Assembly: GCF_022554085.1 (NCBI RefSeq)
Contig: NZ_JAKFYR010000007.1
Coordinates: forward strand, 213,333 to 277,332
Direction of reading: 5' to 3'
DNA: 64,000 bases
Source: Rhodococcus sp. CH91
Lineage (GTDB): Bacteria > Actinomycetota > Actinomycetes > Mycobacteriales > Mycobacteriaceae
Shown here: positions 34,123 to 48,639 of the stretch, one piece after another
Position numbering within the stretch: the first letter of the stretch is position 1
Layout: the number at the start of each line of letters is the position of its first letter
Translations under genes and position numbers: made by a program
Notes under the pieces: model-generated
Seen by the model: the letters and a program-made list of their open reading frames with translations, nothing else
What the model was told of the DNA's origin: nothing
Databases searched by the model: none

Positions 34123-34143
34123 ATCGAGAATGTCGCTCTCGAT
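34123..34143. promoter_or_regulatory. Candidate operator of the Mo-hydroxylase/P450 operon
   Basis: ATCGAGA (34123-34129) and TCTCGAT (34137-34143) are perfect 7-bp arms around a 7-base centre, upstream of the large-subunit gene. On the minus strand GCGACA lies inside it and CATATC follows about 16 bases later, so it would cover a -35 region. No regulator gene is adjacent. Confidence 0.45.
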
Positions 34144-34218
34144 GGGGAGAGACGATACACACCGGAGCGCTTTCGGTGACCGGAACGCGGGAATCGCTCC
34201 ACTCGGGCCGATCCGACG

Positions 34219-34259
34219 AAAAAAGCCTTCCACCCGGGCGGTTTCCGGGCGGAAGGCTT
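34219..34259 (-). terminator. Rho-independent terminator of the MBL hydrolase gene
   Basis: A stem of 8+5 bp with one mismatch (34224-34237 with 34245-34258) is followed on the minus strand by six T's. It sits 18 bases after the hydrolase stop. Confidence 0.85.
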
Positions 34260-34277
34260 CCAGGGGCGAGGGGAGGC

Positions 34278-34967
34278 CTACCAGCCCCGCTCTCGCCACT
34301 CGCCCAGATGCGGGCGTTCGACGCCGAGGGTGGAGTCCTTGCCGTGCCCGGGATAGAAGACCGTCTCGTCGTCGAACCGATCGAAGATCTTCGACTCCAC
34401 GTCGCCGAGCAGCGAGCGGAAGGCCTCGTCGTCGGGCGTCTTGCCGACCCCGCCGGGGAACAGCGAGTCGCCGGTGAAGATGTGCTTGCGCCCGGTGCCC
34501 TGTTCGGTCAGGACCAGCGCAACCGAGCCCGGGGTGTGACCTGCGAGGTGGATCACCTCGAGATTCAGCTCACCGATCTGCACGGTGTCGCCTTCGGACA
34601 GGAGCCGGTCCGGAGACACCGGCAGCGGGCCGGCGTCGAGCGCATGCGCCGCAGTGGGCACCCTGGTCGCCGCGGCCACCCGCTCGAGTCCCTGCCAGTG
34701 ATCCCAGTGCTGGTGGGTGGTGACGATCAGCTCGAGCTTCGGCGCGCTCTCGCGGAGGAACTGCACGAGACGCTCGGGTTCGTTTGCGGCGTCGATGAAC
34801 ACGGAACCACCGGTCGCGTCGTCGGTGACGAGATAGGTGTTGTTGTTCATCTCGCCGACCGCGAGTTTGACGATGCTCGCTCCGGGAATCCTCCGGCGTT
34901 GCGCGGGTCCGCCGGGAGTCACGTCGCCGGTGTAGTTGTCCTCGATGATCACGGGCTGCTGCGTCAT
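34278..34967 (-). CDS. MBL-fold metallo-hydrolase (Rv1637c-like)
   Basis: A 229-residue metallo-beta-lactamase-fold hydrolase with the zinc motif THQHWDHWQG (HxHxDH), the later ligands GHTPGSVA, FTGDSLFPG and YPGHGKDS, as in glyoxalase II-like enzymes. The segment AVGEMNNNTYLV opens the fold. It matches Rv1637c in place, divergent from uvrA. It may hydrolyse a thioester such as S-lactoyl-mycothiol, but this is not shown by sequence. ATG at 34967 lies seven bases after TAGTTT (34980-34975, minus strand), a leaderless layout. A clear T-rich terminator follows. Confidence 0.9.
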   Translation of the reverse strand: MTQQPVIIEDNYTGDVTPGGPAQRRRIPGASIVKLAVGEMNNNTYLVTDDATGGSVFIDAANEPERLVQFLRESAPKLELIVTTHQHWDHWQGLERVAAATRVPTAAHALDAGPLPVSPDRLLSEGDTVQIGELNLEVIHLAGHTPGSVALVLTEQGTGRKHIFTGDSLFPGGVGKTPDDEAFRSLLGDVESKIFDRFDDETVFYPGHGKDSTLGVERPHLGEWRERGW

Positions 34968-35043
34968 GACGCCAAAACTACCGTCGCGCAGCCGTCCGCG
35001 AGTACCACCCGTGAGGGCGGCCGCGGATCCGTGCACCCGGAAG

Positions 35044-35066
35044 GTGTCGGTACCCGCGCCTACCAT
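35044..35066 (+). promoter_or_regulatory. RecA-NDp-type DNA-damage promoter of uvrA
   Basis: GTGTCGGTA (35044-35052), eight bases, TACCAT (35061-35066): seven of nine matches to TTGTCRGTG, exact N8 spacing and a full TANNNT. The uvrA leader would be about 38 nt. It mirrors the motif before uvrB in this window. Confidence 0.65.
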
Positions 35067-35110
35067 GGCTGAGGGCCGAACTCCGGCCTTGTCTACAGGA
35101 AGGATGTGGC

Positions 35111-38113
<3,003 letters not shown>

Positions 38114-38121
38114 TCGCCGTC

Positions 38122-38154
38122 CCGGCGCCCGATCCTCGGGGGATCGGGCGCCGG
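38122..38154 (+). terminator. uvrA terminator
   Basis: A perfect 14-bp stem (38122-38135 with 38141-38154) and 5-nt loop begin nine bases after the uvrA stop; it is followed by TAGGTTGTTC. Confidence 0.75.
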
Positions 38155-38211
38155 TAGGTTGTTCGATCTGCTGTAACAGTCCCGCGATCCGGCGGGCCTA
38201 TCGTGGATTTC

Positions 38212-40017
38212 GTGACCGATCTGCCTGCGATCGCCCGTGCGCTCGACGACCTGCGCGCGCGTCTCGTCGCGGCAGCGGCCGCCGACGACCGATGGACCCG
38301 TGCACATCCGGCCCATCGCGGCTCGGCGGAGAATCTCGCCCACTACGTCGCGTTGCGGCATTACGACATCCGTTCGCTGCAGAACGATCTCGCCTCGTGG
38401 GGACTGTCGTCGCTCGGTCGGGCCGAAGCGCACGTGCTCGCCTCCGTCGACGCGGTATGCCGTGCGGTGGCGAGCCTCGCCGACCTGCCCGAGAACCCTC
38501 CTCCTCCACCTCCGGTGGGGTTCGACGACGGTGAGCGTCTGCTCGAACGCAACGCGGAGGCCCTGCTCGGCGCTGCCGCCGGGGACCGGCGGACCCGGAT
38601 CATGGTGACGCTCCCGTCCGAGGCGGCCGAGGACGGCGCGGTCGTCGCGGGGGTGGTCGCCGCCGGCGCCGAACTCGTGCGGATCAACTGTGCCCACGAC
38701 GGTCCGGACGCGTGGGACCGGATGATCGCCCACGTGCGGCGTGCCGAGCGCGCCTGCGGACGGCGGGTGACGGTGACGATGGATCTGGCCGGACCGAAAC
38801 TGCGTACCGGCGCGGTCGTTCCGGGGCCCGCCGTGGTGAAACTCAAACCGATTCGGGATGCCTTGGGGCGCACGGTTCGTCCCGTGCAGGCGCGACTCGT
38901 GCACCCGGCGGCAGACGGTGGTGCGCCGGCTCCGGACGCACCACCCGCGATCCCCGTGACCGACGCGGCGTGGCTGGGCCGGCGACATCGCGGCGACCGG
39001 ATCGTGTTCGCCGACAGCCGTGGTGCGAAACGGGCGTTCGTCGTGGTCGACATCGGATCGGCGGTCACGGTCGAACTCGCGGACACCGCCTATCTCGTGC
39101 CCGGCACGCCGCTGCGGGTGGGGGAGGACGCCACCGAGGTCGGAGGCCTTCCCACCCGCAGCCGTGCCATGACAGTGAGGATCGGCGACGAACTCGTGCT
39201 CGACCGCGACACGGCCCCGGCCGATCCCGATGCCGGAACACTCCGGATCGGATGCACTCTGCCGCAGGTCTTCGAGGACACCCGCGTCGGTCATCGGATC
39301 TTCTTCGACGACGGCCGCATCGGGGGAGTGATCGAAGGCGCCGGACCCGACGCTCTGCGGGTGCGCATCACCGATGCGGACCTGAAGGGCAGCAAACTCC
39401 GGGCGGAGAAGGGCATCAACCTGCCCGATACCGACCTGCAGTTGTCGGCACTCACCGACGACGATCTGCGGGACCTGCCGTTCGTCGTGGGCCACGCCGA
39501 CGCAGTGAGCCTGTCGTTCGTACGCTCCGCCGACGATGTGGCACTTCTGCAGGACCGGCTCGCCGAACTCGGCGGGGAGCACCTCGGGGTGATCCTGAAG
39601 GTGGAGACCGTCTCGGGGTTCGAGAATCTACCCGCCATCCTGTTCGCGGCCATGCAGTCGCCGCGGGTCGGGGTGATGATCGCGCGCGGCGACCTCGCCG
39701 TGGAAGCGGGCTACGGCCGCCTCGCCGAGGTTCAGGAGGAGATCCTGTGGGTGTGCGAGGCCGCGCACGTGCCGGTGATCTGGGCGACGCAGGTGCTCGA
39801 CCGGCTCGCCCGCACCGGCCGGCCGTCCCGCGCCGAGATCACCGATGCCGCGGCGTCGGGTCGCGCCGAATGCGTGATGCTCAACAAGGGGCCGTACGTC
39901 GATCTCGCCGTGCGTTTCCTCGACGACGTGCTGCACCGGATGAGCGAACATCAGCGGAAGAAGGGTGCGCTGCTGCGGCGGCTGCGATCGTGGGACGAAC
40001 CCCCTGCCGCGCGCTGA
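38212..40017 (+). CDS. Pyruvate kinase-like protein
   Basis: About 601 residues. After a unique helical N-terminal 100 residues and a proline run (NPPPPPPVG), the pyruvate-kinase barrel is seen: GAELVRINCAHDG, VTMDLAGPKLRTG, then KGINLPDTDLQLSALT, ILKVETVSGFENL with the catalytic Lys and Glu, MIARGDLAVEAG and WATQVLDRLAR. The B-domain region holds a long insertion. The regulatory C-terminal domain of normal pyruvate kinase is missing. It may be an unusual kinase or have another phosphoenolpyruvate-linked role. GTG at 38212 is seven bases after TATCGT (38199-38204), supporting a leaderless start; an in-frame GTG at 38203 is the alternative. Confidence 0.8.
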   Translation: MTDLPAIARALDDLRARLVAAAAADDRWTRAHPAHRGSAENLAHYVALRHYDIRSLQNDLASWGLSSLGRAEAHVLASVDAVCRAVASLADLPENPPPPPPVGFDDGERLLERNAEALLGAAAGDRRTRIMVTLPSEAAEDGAVVAGVVAAGAELVRINCAHDGPDAWDRMIAHVRRAERACGRRVTVTMDLAGPKLRTGAVVPGPAVVKLKPIRDALGRTVRPVQARLVHPAADGGAPAPDAPPAIPVTDAAWLGRRHRGDRIVFADSRGAKRAFVVVDIGSAVTVELADTAYLVPGTPLRVGEDATEVGGLPTRSRAMTVRIGDELVLDRDTAPADPDAGTLRIGCTLPQVFEDTRVGHRIFFDDGRIGGVIEGAGPDALRVRITDADLKGSKLRAEKGINLPDTDLQLSALTDDDLRDLPFVVGHADAVSLSFVRSADDVALLQDRLAELGGEHLGVILKVETVSGFENLPAILFAAMQSPRVGVMIARGDLAVEAGYGRLAEVQEEILWVCEAAHVPVIWATQVLDRLARTGRPSRAEITDAAASGRAECVMLNKGPYVDLAVRFLDDVLHRMSEHQRKKGALLRRLRSWDEPPAAR

Positions 40018-40050
40018 CCACCCCGGTCGGGCGGCCGGCGGGCGCCGAAC

Positions 40051-40437
40051 TCAGTAGACCGGACCGGTGTACTTCTCGCCCGGCCCCTTGCCGGGCTCGT
40101 CGGGCACCGCGGATGCCTCGCGGAAGGCCCGCTGCAGCGCCTGCAGGCCTTCGCGCAGCGGGCCCGCGTGCGGGCCGAGATATTCCACCGACGAGGTGAT
40201 CAGACCGGCGAGGGCGGTGATCACGCGGCGGGCCTCGTCGAGGTCGCGCCGTTCGCTCTCGTCGGGATCGGGATCGGCGAGACCGAGCTTCTCGGCCGCC
40301 GAACTCATGAGCATCACCGCGGCGCGGCTGATCACCTCGACGGCCGGGATGTCGGCGAGTTCGCGAACATCCTGGGTCGCAGCGTCCTGATCGGGGGTCT
40401 GAGCGTCCTGACCGGGGGTCTCGGGAGCGTCCGTCAT
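40051..40437 (-). CDS. DUF1844 domain protein
   Basis: A 128-residue protein. After an acidic, Gln-rich N-terminus it has the DUF1844 helix pair (AVEVISRAAVMLMSSAAEKLGL; EARRVITALAGLITSSVEYLG). This small actinobacterial family is usually encoded next to infC, as here, where the genes are divergent. Its role is unknown; a link with translation is suggested only by location. ATG at 40437 is favoured over two upstream in-frame starts because the conserved part begins soon after. It is convergent with the pyruvate-kinase-like gene. Confidence 0.82.
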   Translation of the reverse strand: MTDAPETPGQDAQTPDQDAATQDVRELADIPAVEVISRAAVMLMSSAAEKLGLADPDPDESERRDLDEARRVITALAGLITSSVEYLGPHAGPLREGLQALQRAFREASAVPDEPGKGPGEKYTGPVY

Positions 40438-40499
40438 GCTGTCGAGCATCCCATCACCGGCAGGGCGGGCGCGGGGCGGGTGGGTTCGGCCCGGCATGA

Positions 40500-40826
40500 T
40501 TCGTCGCCGACGTGCATTTTTGTTAGACTGTTCTTCACGACCGCCCGCGGGGATCCACCGTGGGCAGCAAAGTGGAGTCCGACTCCCACCTCTGGCGGCA
40601 CATCGATGCAGCTCAGAGGTCCGGTCCTCCGAGGCGTGAATGCCCCGGACGTCCGCCTCTCACTCGGGGCGGTGCGGATCGCGTAACGCGAGTTGCGTCC
40701 CGTCGACCGGTCGGTATCGGACCCCGCGTGGAGCCTCGGCACCACAGCGGGGTCTTCTTGTCGAGGAGTAGGGCCACGTGCTGCGGTGCGGTCAGACCGA
40801 CCACACCGCTCTACCTAGGAGGCCCC
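40500..40826 (+). promoter_or_regulatory. infC promoter and long structured leader
   Basis: The 389-base gap between the DUF1844 and infC genes holds no gene. TTCGTC (40500-40505) and TAGACT (40524-40529), 18 bases apart, form a promoter. The leader is about 290 nt and contains a terminator-like hairpin (40720-40754), a second hairpin (about 40784-40811), and AGGAGG ending four bases before the infC start. This looks like a regulatory leader that controls IF3/L35/L20 synthesis by attenuation or ribosomal feedback. Confidence 0.6.
40720..40759 (+). terminator. Attenuator-like hairpin in the infC leader
   Basis: GACCCCGC plus GTGG (40720-40731) pairs with CCAC and GCGGGGTC (40742-40754) with a single bulged A, followed by TTCTT. 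It precedes infC by about 70 bases and so could stop transcription before the operon. Confidence 0.5.
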
Positions 40827-41471
<645 letters not shown>

Positions 41472-41542
41472 CCCGCTCAGGCAGCACATCCGGTGCTGTC
41501 CGTGAGCACCGATGTACGCACACGACAAGAACTGAGGACTCC

Positions 41543-41737
41543 ATGCCCAAGTCGAAGACCCACAGCGGCACCGCGAAGCGATTCAAGGTGTCCGGTAGCG
41601 GGAAGGTCCTGCGCCAGAAGGCGGGTCGCCGCCACCTGCTCGAGCACAAGTCCTCGCGGGTGACGCGTCGTCTCGACGGCAAGGCCGTCGTCTCCGACGC
41701 CGACACCCCGCGTGTCAAGCGCATGCTCGGGCTCTGA
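41543..41737 (+). CDS. rpmI: 50S ribosomal protein L35
   Basis: A 64-residue, strongly basic protein beginning [20 protein letters not shown], with the L35 core [16 protein letters not shown]. It is part of the large subunit. The ATG follows GAGGA by five bases. It is 71 bases after infC, in the conserved infC-rpmI-rplT order, with hairpins in both spacers. Confidence 0.97.
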   Translation: MPKSKTHSGTAKRFKVSGSGKVLRQKAGRRHLLEHKSSRVTRRLDGKAVVSDADTPRVKRMLGL

Positions 41738-41759
41738 GCCTCTCCGACCGATCCACACC

Positions 41760-41780
41760 GGGGACGGACCGCTCGTCCCC
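41760..41780 (+). promoter_or_regulatory. Hairpin in the rpmI-rplT spacer
   Basis: GGGGACG (41760-41766) pairs with CGTCCCC (41774-41780) 23 bases before the rplT start. It could be a processing or feedback site; evidence is structural only. Confidence 0.3.
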
Positions 41781-41803
41781 CGAACTCTGACAGGACATAA
41801 CCA

Positions 41804-42184
41804 GTGGCACGCGTGAAAAGGGCCGTCAACGCCCAGAAGAAGCGTCGTTCGATTCTCGAGGCCTCGAAGGGCTACCGCGGGCAGCGCTCGCGCCTGTACC
41901 GCAAGGCCAAGGAACAGCAGCTTCACTCGCTGACCTACGCCTACCGCGACCGTCGCGCCCGCAAGGGTGATTTCCGCAAGCTGTGGATCAGCCGCATCAA
42001 CGCCGCTGCTCGCGCCAACGACATCACCTACAACCGCTTCATCCAGGGCCTCAAGGCCGCCGGTGTCGAGGTCGACCGCAAGATCCTCGCCGAGCTCGCC
42101 GTCTCCGACGCCGAGGCCTTCGCCGGCCTCGTCGCCGTCGCCAAGGCTGCGCTTCCGGCCGACGTCAACGCTCCGGCTGCCTGA
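41804..42184 (+). CDS. rplT: 50S ribosomal protein L20
   Basis: A 126-residue basic protein with the L20 pattern ([56 protein letters not shown]). It nucleates 50S assembly and binds 23S rRNA. GTG at 41804 follows ACAGGACA. It is the third gene of the IF3 operon; the downstream TrmH gene starts 39 bases later and is probably co-transcribed. Confidence 0.97.
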   Translation: MARVKRAVNAQKKRRSILEASKGYRGQRSRLYRKAKEQQLHSLTYAYRDRRARKGDFRKLWISRINAAARANDITYNRFIQGLKAAGVEVDRKILAELAVSDAEAFAGLVAVAKAALPADVNAPAA

Positions 42185-42222
42185 GGGTTGCTCTGAGCCA
42201 CGACAACACCCAGGAACGACCC

Positions 42223-44191
<1,969 letters not shown>

Positions 44192-44253
44192 CCACCGCCG
44201 ATCACGAGACCGTTCTCCACCGACCGACGACCGAACGAAAGAGCTGAGCACAA

Positions 44254-46740
44254 GTGCGAGTAGCGCAGTCCTGGCTGACCGAGATCCTGCAGCGCGCCAC
44301 CCCGGAGTGGAGCGTCACCGCCGAGGAACTCGACGCGGGATTCGTCCGGGTCGGACTCGAGGTCGAGGACATCGAGACTCTCGGTCGCATCGACAACCTC
44401 AAGGTCGGGCGGGTCGTCGAGATCACCGAACTCACCGAGTTCAAGAAGCCCATCCGCTTCTGCAAGGTCGACGTCGGTGAAGCCGAACCCCGCGGCATCG
44501 TGTGCGGTGCCCGCAATTTCGCCGAGGGTGACCTGATCGTCGCGGCACTGCCCGGCGCCGTGCTGCCCGGCGACTTCGCCATCGCCTCCCGCAAGACCTA
44601 CGGGCACATCTCCGACGGCATGATCTGCTCGCTGTCCGAGCTGGGGATCGGCAAGGACCATTCCGGCATCCTGGTGCTCGAACCCGGCAGCGCCGAACCC
44701 GGCACCGACGCCAACGACCTGCTCGGGCTCGGCGACACCGTCATCGAACTCAACATCACCCCGGACCGCGGCTACTGCTTCTCGGTCCGCGGTCTGACCC
44801 GCGAACTCGCGTGCGGCTTCGACCTCGAGTTCGTCGACCCCGCGAACGTCCTGCCGCTGCCCGCCGACGGTGGCGAGGCCTATCCGATCCGCCTCGACGC
44901 GGAGACGAACGCGACCCGCTTCGCCGCCCGCCGCGTCACCGGCATCGACCCGAAGGCGGTGACCCCGTGGTGGATGCAGCGCCGTCTGCTCACCGCGGGG
45001 GTGCGGCCCATCTCGCCGGCGGTCGACGTGACCAACTACGTCATGCTCGAACTCGGGCAGCCGCTGCACGCCTTCGACGCCGCGACGCTGCAGGGCGAGA
45101 TCGTGGTGCGCCGCGCCCGCGCGGGGGAGAAGCTCACCACCCTCGACGGTGTCGAGCGCGAGCTCGATCCCGAGGACGTCGTCATCACCGACGAGTCCGG
45201 CGTCATCTCGCTCGCGGGCATCATGGGCGGCGCCACCACCGAGGTGAGCGATACGACCACCGACGTGCTCCTCGAAGCGGCCACCTGGGATCCGCTGGCC
45301 GTCTTCCGCGGTAACCGCCGCCACAAGCTCAGCAGCGAGGCCGGTAAGCGCTTCGAGCGCACCGTCGACCCGGCGATCGCTCGGGTCGCGCTCGACCGCG
45401 CCGCGGCCCTGCTCGTCGAGATCGCCGGCGGTCGCGTCGAGCCGACGCTCACCGACATCGTCGTGCCCACCGAGACCGCGCAGATCCGCATGGACATCGA
45501 TCTGCCGGACCGCATGGCGGGGGTGGCCTATCCGAACGGCACCGCCGCGCGGCGGCTGACCCAGATCGGGTGCGCCGTCGAGGTCGGTGTCGGAGCGGAC
45601 GGCCACGGCCAGCTCGTCGTCACGCCGCCGTCGTGGCGGCCCGACCTGCGCCAGCCCGCGGATCTCGTCGAAGAGGTCCTCCGCCTCGAAGGGCTCGAGC
45701 AGATCCCCTCCGTGCTGCCCACCGCCCCTGCCGGTCGCGGGCTCACGTCCACGCAGAAGCGGCGCCGGTCGGTCTCCCGTGCGCTGGCCTACGACGGCTA
45801 CGTCGAGGTCCTCGCCCCCGTCTTCCTGCCCGCCGGTGTGTTCGACATCTGGGGACTGGACGCCGACGATCCGCGGCGCGTGACCACGAAGGTCCTCAAC
45901 CCGCTCGAGGCCGACCGCCCCGAACTGGCGACCACCCTGCTGCCGGGGCTGCTCGAGATCCTCGGGCGCAACGTCTCCCGCGGGCAGCGGGATCTGTCCC
46001 TGTACGCGATCGCCCAGGTCGTCCGGCCCACCCCGGAGACCACCCCGGTGCAGGCCCTGCCGGTGGACCGTCGTCCCAGCGACGACGAGATCGCCCTGCT
46101 CGAAGGGTCGTTGCCGGCGCAACCTGTCCACGTCGGTGGTGTGCTCGCCGGCCTGCGCGAGCCGGCCGGACCGTGGGGGCCGGGCCGGGCCGCCGATGCG
46201 TTCGACGCTTTCGCCGCCGCGGAGACGGTGGCGCGCGCCGCCGGGGTCGAGCTCGAGCGCCGCGCCGCGCAGTACCTGCCGTGGCATCCCGGCCGCTGCG
46301 CCGAACTGCTCGTCGACGGAGTGGTCGTCGGTCACGCCGGAGAATTGCATCCGGCCGTGATCGAGCGTGCTGGGCTGCCTGCCCGCACCTGCGCTTTCGA
46401 GCTCGATCTCGATGCTCTGCCGATCGTGGAATCTCTTCCGGCTCCGGTGGTCTCGCCGTTCCCGGCGGTCCTCCAGGATGTCGCAGTCGTGGTCGACGCG
46501 GCGGTGCCGGCGGCGGACGTCGAGCGCGCCCTGCGTTCGGGTGGCGGCGACCTGCTCGAGGACATCCGCCTGTTCGACGTCTTCGAAGGCGCCCAGGTGG
46601 GGGAGAACCGCAAGTCTCTGGCCTTCGCCCTGCGTTTCCGGGCCGCGGACCGCACCCTCACCGAGGACGAGGCCAGCGCGGCGCGCGATGCGGCCGTGGC
46701 CGCGGCCACCTCGGCCGTCGGGGCGCAGCTGCGCGCCTGA
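44254..46740 (+). CDS. pheT: Phenylalanine-tRNA ligase beta subunit
   Basis: An 828-residue beta subunit. Order of domains: N-terminal OB/tRNA-binding fold (residues 40-155, [20 protein letters not shown]), B3/B4 editing region ([48 protein letters not shown]), B5 ([20 protein letters not shown]), synthetase-like core, and C-terminal ferredoxin-like anticodon-binding domain ([19 protein letters not shown]). It edits mischarged Tyr-tRNA and binds tRNA. GTG start at 44254, with AAAGAGC upstream. It is convergent with a response-regulator gene, ten bases apart. Confidence 0.97.
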   Translation: MRVAQSWLTEILQRATPEWSVTAEELDAGFVRVGLEVEDIETLGRIDNLKVGRVVEITELTEFKKPIRFCKVDVGEAEPRGIVCGARNFAEGDLIVAALPGAVLPGDFAIASRKTYGHISDGMICSLSELGIGKDHSGILVLEPGSAEPGTDANDLLGLGDTVIELNITPDRGYCFSVRGLTRELACGFDLEFVDPANVLPLPADGGEAYPIRLDAETNATRFAARRVTGIDPKAVTPWWMQRRLLTAGVRPISPAVDVTNYVMLELGQPLHAFDAATLQGEIVVRRARAGEKLTTLDGVERELDPEDVVITDESGVISLAGIMGGATTEVSDTTTDVLLEAATWDPLAVFRGNRRHKLSSEAGKRFERTVDPAIARVALDRAAALLVEIAGGRVEPTLTDIVVPTETAQIRMDIDLPDRMAGVAYPNGTAARRLTQIGCAVEVGVGADGHGQLVVTPPSWRPDLRQPADLVEEVLRLEGLEQIPSVLPTAPAGRGLTSTQKRRRSVSRALAYDGYVEVLAPVFLPAGVFDIWGLDADDPRRVTTKVLNPLEADRPELATTLLPGLLEILGRNVSRGQRDLSLYAIAQVVRPTPETTPVQALPVDRRPSDDEIALLEGSLPAQPVHVGGVLAGLREPAGPWGPGRAADAFDAFAAAETVARAAGVELERRAAQYLPWHPGRCAELLVDGVVVGHAGELHPAVIERAGLPARTCAFELDLDALPIVESLPAPVVSPFPAVLQDVAVVVDAAVPAADVERALRSGGGDLLEDIRLFDVFEGAQVGENRKSLAFALRFRAADRTLTEDEASAARDAAVAAATSAVGAQLRA

Positions 46741-46750
46741 GGCGACACAG

Positions 46751-47431
46751 CTAGGGGCGCACGAGTCCGGTCGAATAGGCGACCACGACGAGTTGGGCGC
46801 GGTCGCGCGCGCCGAGTTTGCCCATGGCACGACTGACATGGGTGCGGGCGGTGGCGGGGCTCAGGCACAGTGCGGCGCCGATCTCCGCGTTGCTCATTCC
46901 CCGCCCCACCAGCGCCAGCACCTCGCGCTCGCGGCCGGTGAGAACCGCCAGTCGTTCCTCCGCCCGCCGATCCGCCGTGCGTCGCGCGATGAACCCGGCG
47001 ATGAGGCGGCGGGTGATCCGAGGGGCGAGCAACGCTTCGCCCGCGGCGAGAACACGGATCCCGTGCAGGAGCTCGGTCGGGCCCGCGTCCTTGAGCAGAA
47101 AGCCCCCGGCGCCCGCAGCGAGAGCTTCGGCCACGTACTCGTCGGTGTCGTAGGTCGTGAGGATCAGGATGCGTACCCGGTCCAGTCCGTTCGTGGCGGC
47201 GATGTGCCGGGTGGCCTCGATGCCGTCCATCGTGGGCATGCGGATGTCCATGAGCACGACATCCGGACGCAGCGCCCGTGCCCGCTCCACGGCTTCCGAA
47301 CCGGTCGTGGCTTCCCCCACCACCTCGATGTCGTCCTCGACCTCGAGCAACATCCGGAAGCCGGAGCGCACCAGGTGCTCGTCGTCTGCGAGGAGCACCG
47401 TGATCGGACGGCGACCGCCGGCCGCGTTCAC
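46751..47431 (-). CDS. LuxR/NarL-family response regulator
   Basis: A 226-residue regulator. The receiver has the acidic pair in LLADDEH, phosphoacceptor Asp62 in VVLMDIRMPTMDG and Lys in FLLKDAG. The GerE-type helix-turn-helix is LTGREREVLALVGRGMSNAE...LSPATARTHVSRAM. GTG at 47431 overlaps the kinase stop by four bases. Its partner is the adjacent kinase, whose 5' end is interrupted. The target is unknown. Confidence 0.92.
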   Translation of the reverse strand: MNAAGGRRPITVLLADDEHLVRSGFRMLLEVEDDIEVVGEATTGSEAVERARALRPDVVLMDIRMPTMDGIEATRHIAATNGLDRVRILILTTYDTDEYVAEALAAGAGGFLLKDAGPTELLHGIRVLAAGEALLAPRITRRLIAGFIARRTADRRAEERLAVLTGREREVLALVGRGMSNAEIGAALCLSPATARTHVSRAMGKLGARDRAQLVVVAYSTGLVRP

Positions 47432-48591
47432 AGGGATGCCGTTCGGTTCGGCGCCACCGGGATCCGGGCGAGGACGGCGAAGCCACCCTCGGAGAGGGGC
47501 CCGGCGCGCAGGTCGCCGCCGAGCAGCCGGCACCGTTCGCGCATTCCGGCGATGCCGCGCCCACCTTCGTCCGGCGCACCGACCGCCCCCGAATCCACCC
47601 GCCGGCCGTCGTCCTCCACCCGGACCTCGACGCAATCGGCGCCGTAGGTCAGCGCGATCGTGACCCGTGTCCGTCCCGCATGGCGGATCACGTTGGTGAG
47701 CGACTCCTGCAGGATCCGGTAGACGGCGCTGTCGACGGTGCCGGGGAAGTGCGGCGGCGGCGCGTTCGTCTCGACCTCGACGACGAGTCCGGCCTCGCGC
47801 GCCTGCGCGACGAGTTCGTCGAGTTGCCCGAGTCCGGGACGCGGGACGCGACCGTCACCGTCGTCGTGAAGAACGCCGAGAATCATCCGCATCTCCTGCA
47901 GGGCACGGGAACTGGTGTGTTCGATCGTCTCGAGTGCCTCCCGCGCCCGCTCCGGCCGTTTGTCGAGGACATGCGCGGTGACGCCGGCCTGGACGTTGAT
48001 GACGGCGATGGCGTGAGCGACGGTGTCGTGCACGTCGCGGGCGATCCGGAGGCGCTCGCTGTCGACGAGCGCCCGGGCTCGGTCCTCGCGGGTGCGCTCG
48101 GCCCGTTCGGCGCGCTCGAGAGCATCAGCGGCAACGACCCTCCGCGACCGCACACTCTCTCCGAGGGCCGCGCTCATGATCGACGCGCCGATACGGAAGA
48201 ACACCCAGCCGATCGCAGCCGGGGGCTCGACATCGGCGGCGGCGACCAGCCATATCGCGGTCAGCGCCGCGATCCCGACCGCGACCACCGTCAACGACCG
48301 GCGCCCGTCGCCCCGGGAGGTCACGGTGTAGACGGCCACGAACAGGCCCAGCCAGCCGGGACCGTCCGGGAAATCGAGGGCGTAGTAGACGCCGCTGCAC
48401 ACGGCCGTCACGACGAACACCGGTACGGGCCATGTGCGGCGTACGGCCAGGATCGCACCGCTGGCGATCAGGAGAAGATAACCGAGACCGCCGGGCTCGG
48501 ACAGGGGTCGCAGCACCACCTCGGATCCGTCGCTGTTGCGAACGATCGTTCCCTGGACCTGCATCACCGTCACGAAGATCGCGACCACCAC
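47428..48591 (-). CDS. Sensor histidine kinase, DesK/NarL type (5' end interrupted by TAG)
   Basis: The open frame gives 387 residues from GTG 48591: membrane segments in about the first 140 residues, then IARDVHDTVAHAIAVINVQ (phosphoacceptor His), RILQESLTNVIRHAG (N-box) and GGRGIAGMRERCRLLGG (G-box). The same frame continues upstream through one TAG (48603-48601) to ATG 48639, which sits six bases after TATGAT, an ideal leaderless start. The 12 codons before the TAG (MRARVTSVRPPV) read naturally into AQDVVVAIF after it. So the kinase probably started at 48639 and acquired an amber codon; it may now initiate inefficiently at 48591 or 48588. A sequencing error is possible. Confidence 0.85.
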   Translation of the reverse strand: MVVAIFVTVMQVQGTIVRNSDGSEVVLRPLSEPGGLGYLLLIASGAILAVRRTWPVPVFVVTAVCSGVYYALDFPDGPGWLGLFVAVYTVTSRGDGRRSLTVVAVGIAALTAIWLVAAADVEPPAAIGWVFFRIGASIMSAALGESVRSRRVVAADALERAERAERTREDRARALVDSERLRIARDVHDTVAHAIAVINVQAGVTAHVLDKRPERAREALETIEHTSSRALQEMRMILGVLHDDGDGRVPRPGLGQLDELVAQAREAGLVVEVETNAPPPHFPGTVDSAVYRILQESLTNVIRHAGRTRVTIALTYGADCVEVRVEDDGRRVDSGAVGAPDEGGRGIAGMRERCRLLGGDLRAGPLSEGGFAVLARIPVAPNRTASL

Positions 48592-48600
48592 GTCCTGCGC

Positions 48601-48639
48601 CTACACGGGCGGCCGGACCGACGTGACGCGAGCACGCAT
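48601..48639 (-). other. Upstream 12-codon fragment ending in in-frame TAG
   Basis: ATG at 48639 reads 12 codons to TAG at 48603-48601, in the same frame as the sensor kinase that resumes three codons later. It is preceded by TATGAT (48651-48646 on the minus strand). It is read as the original 5' end of the kinase gene. Confidence 0.6.
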
